In this document: one piece after another, positions 14,036 through 18,994 of the stretch | Layout: each line of letters begins with the position of its first letter | Position numbering within the stretch: position 1 is the first letter of the stretch | Source of the DNA: JBBQVO01 sp038211505 | GTDB taxonomy: Bacteria > Chloroflexota > Dehalococcoidia > DSTF01 > JACRBR01 | Assembly: GCA_038211505.1 (NCBI GenBank) | Contig: JBBQVO010000048.1 | Coordinates: 1 to 18,994 of the forward strand | Length of the DNA stretch: 18,994 bases | Direction of reading: 5' to 3' | The notes under the pieces: model-generated | Seen by the model: the letters and a program-made list of their open reading frames with translations, nothing else | The model's database searches: none | What the model was told of the DNA's origin: nothing | Position numbers and translations under genes: made by a program

Positions 14036-14144
14036 ACGTAGGGACGTACCTTCAGGTCCGTCCGCTTGGGACGTGCTAACCCGGCGAATATTCAAGCCCC
14101 GTCGCCGACCGAGGACGGACGGAGCTTAAGCTTCGTCCCTACGT
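14036..14144. repeat. GTAGGGACG inverted-repeat pair, copy 1
   Basis: ACGTAGGGACG (14036-14046) and CGTCCCTACGT (14134-14144) are perfect 11-bp inverted termini. The left arm continues TACCTTCAGGTCCGTCC, and the right arm begins GGACGGACGGAGCTTAAGCT. The rest of the 378-base gap 13891-14268 shows no gene; it is the divergent upstream region of the pilin-like and ThDP-enzyme genes. Confidence 0.8.
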
Positions 14145-14268
14145 TCTTAAGACGCCGATTTCGCGCGCTGCGAATCAACGGCCCTCCGCCGCGGGGAACC
14201 ATGTCTCGAAACACACAGACGGCGTAGACTCGTACAGATTCACAGAACGACTCACGAAGGAGCATCTT

Positions 14269-15918
14269 ATGGCGCAGATTGATGGCGGCGACCTGGTCGC
14301 TCGCATGCTGAAGCGCGAAGGCATCGACACGATCTTCACGCTCTCCGGCGGCCACATCCAGAACATCTACGACGGCTGCATCGACGAGGGCATCCGCGTC
14401 ATCGATACCCGCCACGAGCAGGTGGCGGGGCACGCCGCCGAGGGTTACAGCCGTCTCACCCGCAAGTGCGGCGTCGCCGTCGTCACCGCCGGCCCCGGCG
14501 TCACCGATACCGTCACCGCAGTCGCCACGGCGTACCAGAACGCGAGCCCGCTGCTCGTCATCGGCGGTGCCGCGCCGCTGCGCACGTCGCTCATGGGCGC
14601 GCTGCAAGAGATCCCCGGCACCGTCGAAATGATGCGGCCGATCACCAAGTGGTCGGCGACGATCCCCTTCACGAACCGCATCGCCGACTACCTGGCGCAG
14701 GCGTTTCGCGTCGCGCTCACCGGCCGCTACGGCCCTGTCTTTCTCGAGATCCCGTCCGACATCCTCTTCGGCCGTCTCGACGAAAACGATGCTCCGCTGC
14801 CGGAGGGCTACCGCACCGAGGGACGGACGCAGGGCGACTTCGCGCTGATCAAGGAAGCGGCGAAGCTGCTCGCCAACGCCGAGCGGCCGGCCGTCATGGG
14901 CGGCACGGGCGTCTACTGGGCCGATGCCGGCGCCGCGCTACAGGAGCTGGCGGAGAAGATCGGCGCGCCGATCTTCCTCAACGACATGGGCCGCGGCACC
15001 GTGCACCAGGATCATCCGCAGTTCATGTCGCGCACGCGGCGCACGGCCTTCGGCGAAGCCGACGTGATCCTCTTCGCGGGCACGATGATCGACTTCCGCC
15101 TGCGCTACGGCAAGAGCGTCGGCCCGAACGCGAAGGTGATCTCGATCGACATCGACCCCAACGAACTCGGCCGCAACCGCGGCGTCGACATCGGCATCGA
15201 AGGCGATCCGCGCAACGCGATCATGCAGATCACGGCCGAGATCGGCAGCCGGACGATCAAGCACGACGAGTGGATCGCGAAACTGCGCGACGGCGAGACG
15301 AAGGTGACGGAGCTGCGCCAGCGCTGGCTGCACTCGGACGCCAATCCGATCCACCCGCTGCGCCTCTGCAACGAGATGGCGAAGTTCGTCGATGACGACA
15401 CGATCGTTGTCGGCGATGGAGGCGATATCGTCGGGCTGGCTTCGCAGGTGTTGCCGGTCAATCAGGCGTGCCAGTTCATGGGGCCGGGGCCGCTCGGCAC
15501 GCTCGGCGTCGGCACCGGCTTCTGCATCGCCGCGAAAGCCGTCTACCCGAACAAGAAGGTGCTGATGGTGAACGGCGACGGCGCCTTCGGCCTCAACGGA
15601 TTCGACTTCGACACGCTGGTACGTTTCGACATGCCGGTCGTGTCCGTCGTCGGCAACGACCGGCAGTGGGGTCAGATCCTCGTCGGACAGGAGAAGATGT
15701 ACGGCGATGAGCGCGTTGTCGCGACGAGGCTGAAGGACACGGCCCGCTACGACAAAGTCGTCGAGGCGCTCGGCGGTTACGGCGAGTACGTCACCGAGCC
15801 CGACGAGATCTTCCCGGCGATCGAGCGCGCCTTCGCGTCCGGCAAACCCGCCTGCGTCAACGTCATCATGGACCAGAAGCCCGAAGGCGTGACGGGCGGG
15901 TATGAGTTCATGGGGTAG
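14269..15918 (+). CDS. Thiamine-diphosphate enzyme, acetolactate synthase / 2-hydroxyacyl-CoA lyase-like
   Basis: A 549-residue ThDP-dependent enzyme with the usual three domains. The N-terminal pyrimidine-binding domain carries the catalytic glutamate Glu50 in DTRHEQVAGHAAEGYSR. The central domain has IDIDPNELGRNR (293-304). The C-terminal domain has MGPGPLGTLGVGTGF (404-418) and the diphosphate-binding motif from GDGAFG (436-441) to GND (462-464). The phrase GPLGTLGVG recalls oxalyl-CoA decarboxylase and 2-hydroxyacyl-CoA lyase, while overall length fits IlvB-like proteins. The residues after the cofactor motif (NDRQWGQI) are not those of classical acetolactate synthase (NNQHLGM in enterobacterial IlvB), and no ilvN or ilvC gene is near. 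The substrate is therefore open. AAGGAG (14257-14262) lies 6 bases before the ATG. Confidence 0.9.
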   Translation: MAQIDGGDLVARMLKREGIDTIFTLSGGHIQNIYDGCIDEGIRVIDTRHEQVAGHAAEGYSRLTRKCGVAVVTAGPGVTDTVTAVATAYQNASPLLVIGGAAPLRTSLMGALQEIPGTVEMMRPITKWSATIPFTNRIADYLAQAFRVALTGRYGPVFLEIPSDILFGRLDENDAPLPEGYRTEGRTQGDFALIKEAAKLLANAERPAVMGGTGVYWADAGAALQELAEKIGAPIFLNDMGRGTVHQDHPQFMSRTRRTAFGEADVILFAGTMIDFRLRYGKSVGPNAKVISIDIDPNELGRNRGVDIGIEGDPRNAIMQITAEIGSRTIKHDEWIAKLRDGETKVTELRQRWLHSDANPIHPLRLCNEMAKFVDDDTIVVGDGGDIVGLASQVLPVNQACQFMGPGPLGTLGVGTGFCIAAKAVYPNKKVLMVNGDGAFGLNGFDFDTLVRFDMPVVSVVGNDRQWGQILVGQEKMYGDERVVATRLKDTARYDKVVEALGGYGEYVTEPDEIFPAIERAFASGKPACVNVIMDQKPEGVTGGYEFMG

Positions 15919-15928
15919 CCGCCCGCGG

Positions 15929-15962
15929 AACCACGGATTGCGCGGATTTCACGGATGGGATC
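15929..15962. repeat. AACCACGGATT...ACGGAT repeat
   Basis: AACCACGGATTGCGCGGATT followed by TCACGGATGGGATC resembles a common intergenic bacterial repeat. It begins 10 bases after the ThDP enzyme stop. With the following two repeats it fills most of the gap to the hydrolase gene. Confidence 0.6.
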
Positions 15963-15997
15963 CAGCGTCGATACTTCCGGCAGGAGGCCGTACGTTG

Positions 15998-16025
15998 GAA
16001 GCGAGAAGCGAGAAGCGGGACGCGG
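15998..16025. repeat. Heptanucleotide array GAAGCGA
   Basis: GAAGCGA, GAAGCGA, GAAGCGG, GACGCGG: four 7-base units. The unit is unrelated to GCTATCC but has the same 7-base period as the arrays at 8223 and 12670. Confidence 0.65.
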
Positions 16026-16043
16026 GGGTCGACCGGTCGCTCC

Positions 16044-16159
16044 GAGAACGTAGGGACGAAGCTTTAGCTCCGTCCGGGTCGGGCGGCGACCACTGCGTGT
16101 TATCGGTCGGAATTGCGCGGGCGAAGAGGACGGAGCTAAAGCTTCGTCCCTACGTTCTC
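16044..16159. repeat. GTAGGGACG element with perfect 32-bp inverted repeats
   Basis: The left arm 16044-16075 (GAGAACGTAGGGACGAAGCT...) is the exact reverse complement of the right arm 16128-16159 (...GCTTCGTCCCTACGTTCTC), separated by 52 bases. Each arm holds a small inner palindrome around AGCTTTAGCT. It belongs to the same family as 14036-14144 and 4753-4779. It ends 6 bases before the likely GTG start of the next gene. Confidence 0.92.
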
Positions 16160-16165
16160 AAGAAC

Positions 16166-17089
16166 GTGCCCCGTGCTCTTTGTCGCGCCATCTCATCTCT
16201 TCGTGCTCTTCGTGGTTCGACCCGCCGCGCGCGGATCGTCGCGCCGCTGCTTGGCCTCTTCGCGATCTTCGCGGCGGCGCAGTGTTATCCGACGGGGTCG
16301 CGCGTCGTCGTGTTTGTGCAGGGGTACTACACGACGTACGACGAGACGGGCACGCAGCCGACCGTCAACGAAGGGCAGCGCTTTAACGTGCTCAAGAACG
16401 CCTTCATCGCCAAGGGATACGATCGCAAGTCGCTGCTCGACTTCAGTTACACCGGCGGCAGCGTCACGAGCGACGGCGTCTGGCATCCGAACGACTACAC
16501 GTGCGACAAGACCGATCGCGTCGCCAACGACAATCTTGTGCCGCTGGAGAACATGCTGCGAGACTACAAGTCGCATCACAAGAACGCGCACTTCACGCTC
16601 GTCGGCCACAGCCTCGGCGGCTACCTCTCGTTCATCGAGGGCGCCCGCGACGCGGCGCGGCCGCCGCCGGAGAAGCTTGGCATCGACGTGGTCGTGACGC
16701 TTGATGCGCCGCTCAAGGGCTCATCGCCCGACAAGGCGGCGATCATCAACCTCATCCCGTGCGACAAGACGCTGGCCGCTGGCGCCGAGATCGTCAACGA
16801 GAAGTTCGACGCCGCGACTCCGGACATCCGCCGCTATCAGGCCGCGGTGATGGCGCAGGCGGGCATTCGCGTCGGCACGTTCGGCAACCTCTTCGACTGT
16901 TTGTGGAACACTGGTCACTGCCTGCCCGGCGGCACGTGGATCGACGACAGCGACACGCAGTTCCTCGACGGCCAGGCGGCGGTATCGATGTCGTACTTGA
17001 TCGAATCGCCGGCGCTGCTGAGCCACGACGCCATCCTCGCCGACCCCACCGCCGTCAACGACGCCGTCACCTTCGTCGGCGCCCGCTGA
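16166..17089 (+). CDS. Exported alpha/beta hydrolase (lipase/esterase-like)
   Basis: A protein of about 307 residues. A hydrophobic segment (IVAPLLGLFAIFAAAQ, about 24-39) ending at Cys40 works as a signal peptide, possibly of the lipoprotein kind. The mature part opens with a beta-strand and oxyanion region (RVVVFVQGYYT). The nucleophile elbow is GHSLGG, with Ser149; VVTLDAPLKG (Asp180) and LLSHDAILAD near the C-terminus are candidates for the acid and the histidine. This fits a serine hydrolase acting on lipids or esters outside the cytoplasm; the substrate is unknown. The start is uncertain: the GTG at 16166 gives a 26-residue n-region with no ribosome site, and part of that region is encoded by a repeat (16197-16219). 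No good start codon lies between the repeat and the hydrophobic segment. Confidence 0.82.
   Translation: MPRALCRAISSLRALRGSTRRARIVAPLLGLFAIFAAAQCYPTGSRVVVFVQGYYTTYDETGTQPTVNEGQRFNVLKNAFIAKGYDRKSLLDFSYTGGSVTSDGVWHPNDYTCDKTDRVANDNLVPLENMLRDYKSHHKNAHFTLVGHSLGGYLSFIEGARDAARPPPEKLGIDVVVTLDAPLKGSSPDKAAIINLIPCDKTLAAGAEIVNEKFDAATPDIRRYQAAVMAQAGIRVGTFGNLFDCLWNTGHCLPGGTWIDDSDTQFLDGQAAVSMSYLIESPALLSHDAILADPTAVNDAVTFVGAR
16197..16219. repeat. Degenerate TTCGTG repeat within the hydrolase 5' end
   Basis: CTCTTCGTGCTCTTCGTGGT is a relative of the repeat at 10740-10779. In the hydrolase frame it encodes SLRALRGS, the charged part before the signal peptide. Confidence 0.55.
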
Positions 17090-17259
17090 CAACGCCGACG
17101 AGCGGCCTCCGGTTGCGTGCACGCTCGCCACTCCCGCTTGGTAGCGCCGGCGTTTCAGAGTCTGTCTCAATACTCGATCGCCAGTGATGGTGCGTACGGG
17201 GAGATGAGGCGATGTAGAACAGAGGTCCCGGCTGTCGCGGACGGACGGCAATACACATT

Positions 17260-17284
17260 GTAGGGGCGCCGCTCACTGCGCCCT
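17260..17284. repeat. TAGGGGCG hairpin repeat, copy 4
   Basis: GTAGGGGCGCCGCTCACTGC followed by GCCC. GGGCGC pairs with GCGCCC. Same family as 2131, 10680 and 12595. Confidence 0.55.
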
Positions 17285-17334
17285 CGCCGGCCGACGATCA
17301 CCGCCGCGTCTCCGCGATCGACGATTTCGACACT

Positions 17335-17367
17335 CACCTGTAGCGCGGGCGTTTCAGCCCGCCGGTG
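17335..17367. repeat. GCGGGCGTTTCAGCCCGC hairpin repeat
   Basis: GCGGGC (17345-17350) and GCCCGC (17357-17362) pair around a GTTTCA loop, with an outer CACC/GGTG pairing (17335-17338 with 17364-17367). A common intergenic hairpin type; it could end transcription from either convergent gene. Confidence 0.6.
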
Positions 17368-17452
17368 CACATCATGCGGCAGATGCCGAGCATGAAGAGC
17401 CTTCGTGACCATCGCGCTCGGTACTGATACCTCAACATGCGATTCCGGCGAC

Positions 17453-18322
17453 TCAGAAGAAGCTGCGAAGGATCTGCACGCCGAAGATCGCGATCAGGAC
17501 GAACGGATAGAACCGCATCTGTCCCCGCACTGCGAACCAGCGCCGGCCGCGCCATCCTCGCCCTCTGACGAACGAGAAGGCGCCCGCCGTTGCTCCGGCG
17601 ACCAATAGCGCGATCGCGAGTGGCGCCACGATGGTCACCGCTGATTGCGTGGCGGCGAACAGACTCAACGTGATCGCCGCGACAAGGCCCGCGAAGCCGC
17701 ACAGTGCCAGCAGCGCCGGCAACTCTCGTTTCGTGGAGGCCGTGCGCCGCGGGAGCGGTATGCGCGGCATCCGGCGCCGCACGCTGATCTGCTGCACGGC
17801 CTCCGCGCCCGCCATCCGGTACGTGAAACGCATGTCGTGCGTGCGCGGGCCGTATGAGCGCGCCTCCACCGTCACCGAGACGCGCCGTCCATGCGCGTGC
17901 GGCCTTGCCGCGACGGACGTCAGCTCCGTATCGACGTCGTCGCAGTCGACTTCGAGCGCGCCGCCGGCATCGCTGCCGGGCGGCAGCTCGATCTCGGAGC
18001 GCACGACGAAGGCGTCGGCGAACATGCTCACGCGCACCGCCGCCGGATCGATCGTCAGCACGACGAGCCCGCCGTGGCCGTGCGCATCGTCGTAGCGCGC
18101 GCGGCGCTCCGGATCGCGGAGCACCTCGTACGCCTCGCCGACGATCTTGAATCGGGCTTCAGCCTCGGTTCGTTCGTGCTCGGGGCGGCCGATCAGAGCA
18201 TCCGGATGCAGCTGCCGGGCAAGGGCGCGAAACGCCGCCGTGACCTTGGCTTCGCTCGCGGTCTGATCGATGCCCAGGACGCGGTAGTAGTCCTGCCACG
18301 TCTGCTCCCACGGCTCCGGCAT
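17453..18322 (-). CDS. J-domain protein with C-terminal membrane segments
   Basis: A 289-residue protein. Residues 11-80 form a J domain: DYYRVLGIDQTASEAKVTAA (11-30), the Hsp70-stimulating HPD at 39-41, and FKIVGEAYEVLRDPERRARY (58-77). J domains recruit DnaK-type chaperones and stimulate their ATPase. There is no Gly/Phe linker or zinc centre, so this is not DnaJ itself. Residues about 90-185 look beta-rich and unassigned, and three hydrophobic segments follow (about 201-223, 227-251, 271-287), which would tether the J domain to the membrane. The ATG has GGAGGG (18326-18331) just upstream. It is divergent from the zinc-ribbon gene with 68 bases between them, so the two may share a control region. 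Confidence 0.88.
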   Translation of the reverse strand: MPEPWEQTWQDYYRVLGIDQTASEAKVTAAFRALARQLHPDALIGRPEHERTEAEARFKIVGEAYEVLRDPERRARYDDAHGHGGLVVLTIDPAAVRVSMFADAFVVRSEIELPPGSDAGGALEVDCDDVDTELTSVAARPHAHGRRVSVTVEARSYGPRTHDMRFTYRMAGAEAVQQISVRRRMPRIPLPRRTASTKRELPALLALCGFAGLVAAITLSLFAATQSAVTIVAPLAIALLVAGATAGAFSFVRGRGWRGRRWFAVRGQMRFYPFVLIAIFGVQILRSFF

Positions 18323-18390
18323 CAGCCCTCCAGTGGCGAATGCGCGCTCGCGCCCGTACAGTGCGGCATCACCGACGAGCGCGGAGGCGT

Positions 18391-18915
18391 ATGGAAACGA
18401 TTGTCATCCAGGTGCATTGCAGTGGCAACGGCAGGCCGATGCGCGTCATGTTCGCACGCGAAGACGCACGGCGTCCATTTGGCCTGCAGGAAGTCAAGCC
18501 CGGCACCGCCGTCTCGACGACGATCAACCCCGCCACGCATGCGCTCCCGAGCGGTGGCGGCAGCGGCAACTCCCCGATTCACGTCGACGTCTCCGGACGC
18601 GCCGTCGACGCGTCCGATGTGCGGTGGGAGGGCTTCAGCTGCCCGCACTGCCAGCACGACGGCCGGCTTGTGACCGTCGTCCAGTGCGGCCACTGCGGCG
18701 AGCTGATCTGCGGCGGCACGTATAAGGTGCAGCGCGAGAAGTACACATTCTCATGCGGCGTTTGCGGCATGAAGGGCCACGGCCGTCGCGGCCGTAACAT
18801 CCGCACGTTCGATGCCCGGCCAGGCGCTCCCGCGCCGACGCTGCCCGCCCTGCCCGCCGGCCGCGGCCTCCTCGGCGCCGCCAAGCGCCTCCTGCCGCGC
18901 GGCAAACAGAGTTAG
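18391..18915 (+). CDS. Zinc-ribbon protein, TerY-C-like
   Basis: A 174-residue protein. The N-terminal 75 residues are unassigned. The middle carries three CxxC pairs, CPHC (84-87), CGHC (99-102) and CGVC (122-125), plus Cys107 in ELIC. The arrangement WEGFSCPHC, VVQCGHCGELIC, then YTFSCGVCG resembles the TerY-C zinc-binding domain found with tellurite-resistance-type (TerY, von Willebrand A) proteins. The tail is basic and Pro/Ala-rich. The ATG at 18391 is preferred because GGAGG (18383-18387) precedes it, although spacing is short at 3 bases. The protein probably binds one or two zinc ions and a partner protein; catalysis is unlikely. It is transcribed away from the J-domain gene. Confidence 0.75.
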   Translation: METIVIQVHCSGNGRPMRVMFAREDARRPFGLQEVKPGTAVSTTINPATHALPSGGGSGNSPIHVDVSGRAVDASDVRWEGFSCPHCQHDGRLVTVVQCGHCGELICGGTYKVQREKYTFSCGVCGMKGHGRRGRNIRTFDARPGAPAPTLPALPAGRGLLGAAKRLLPRGKQS

Positions 18916-18974
18916 CCAGCGATCCTTCACCGCTTCCCCGCCGAACACATTGGGCTGGCTGACCAAGACACCTC

Positions 18975-18994
18975 ATGCGAATCGCCGGCGTTCT
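18975..18994 (+). CDS. Possible start of a gene running off the right edge
   Basis: An ATG at 18975 opens a frame reading MRIAGV to the window end, 59 bases after the zinc-ribbon stop on the same strand. Too short to identify, and no clear ribosome site is seen. Listed because a gene is expected here and could be the zinc-ribbon protein's partner. Confidence 0.2.

Larger units (their letters stand above)
17090..17452. other. Intergenic region between convergent genes, repeats only
   Basis: A gap of 363 bases between the hydrolase stop and the end of the J-domain gene. It holds a TAGGGGCG repeat (17260-17284) and a GCGGGC hairpin (17335-17367). Short open frames here have compositions set by these repeats, and I do not support any as a gene. 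Confidence 0.6.

Noticed and set aside
14466..15395. 309-codon frame inside the ThDP enzyme gene
   Set aside because: Arg/His-rich out-of-frame shadow.
17167..17412. 81-codon minus-strand frame between hydrolase and J-domain genes
   Set aside because: Sequence is largely made of the TAGGGGCG and GCGGGC repeats.
1..18994. tRNA, rRNA, transposase or phage genes
   Set aside because: None seen on either strand; repeats are all non-coding.

Overview
This is GC-rich bacterial chromosomal DNA. No rRNA, tRNA, CRISPR array, transposase or phage gene is visible. The closest fit is an environmental Chloroflexota bacterium, probably of the Dehalococcoidia type. That is an inference from the gene families (membrane-anchored beta-helix proteins, a DUF58 protein, an MmyB-type regulator) and from many short intergenic repeats of a kind common in such genomes. 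It is not proven by any marker gene.

Layout, left to right. (1) 1-1024, minus: a DUF58 protein running off the left edge. (2) 1340-1876, minus: a conserved-looking hypothetical protein with a very acidic tail. (3) 2308-4664, plus: an MFS exporter followed by an aminoglycoside 6-adenylyltransferase-like protein, possibly a drug export and inactivation pair. (4) 4981-7710: a histidine phosphatase facing a membrane-anchored beta-helix protein; the unit is duplicated in tandem, but only the last part of the phosphatase survives in the second copy. (5) 8324-10503, plus: an ExoA-like glycosyltransferase and an XRE/MmyB-type regulator. (6) 10788-12374, minus: a Tat-exported protein related to the large subunit of N,N-dimethylformamidase. 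(7) 12758-13890, minus: a coupled pair, a pilin-like membrane protein and a membrane protein with a degenerate GGDEF domain. (8) 14269-17089, plus: a thiamine-diphosphate enzyme and an exported alpha/beta hydrolase. (9) 17453-18915: a divergent pair, a J-domain membrane protein and a zinc-ribbon protein that resembles TerY-C.

Most units are single genes or pairs with no common pathway, as in an ordinary or mildly accessory chromosomal region. Several products act at or outside the membrane: MFS, two beta-helix proteins, glycosyltransferase, DMFase-like protein, pilin-like protein, degenerate GGDEF protein, hydrolase and J-domain protein.

The most unusual feature is between the genes. At least ten families of short repeats occupy the intergenic space: inverted pairs (one perfect over 32 bp, one 39 bp with three mismatches), GC-rich hairpins, and tandem arrays with a 7-bp unit. 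Several end within a few bases to a few tens of bases of a start codon. Three of those genes lack a Shine-Dalgarno sequence, while most genes away from repeats have a clear one. The tandem phosphatase/beta-helix duplication, the divergent J-domain/zinc-ribbon pair and the degenerate GGDEF/pilin-like pair are the best candidates for follow-up. I found no complete multi-gene system that I can call novel with confidence.
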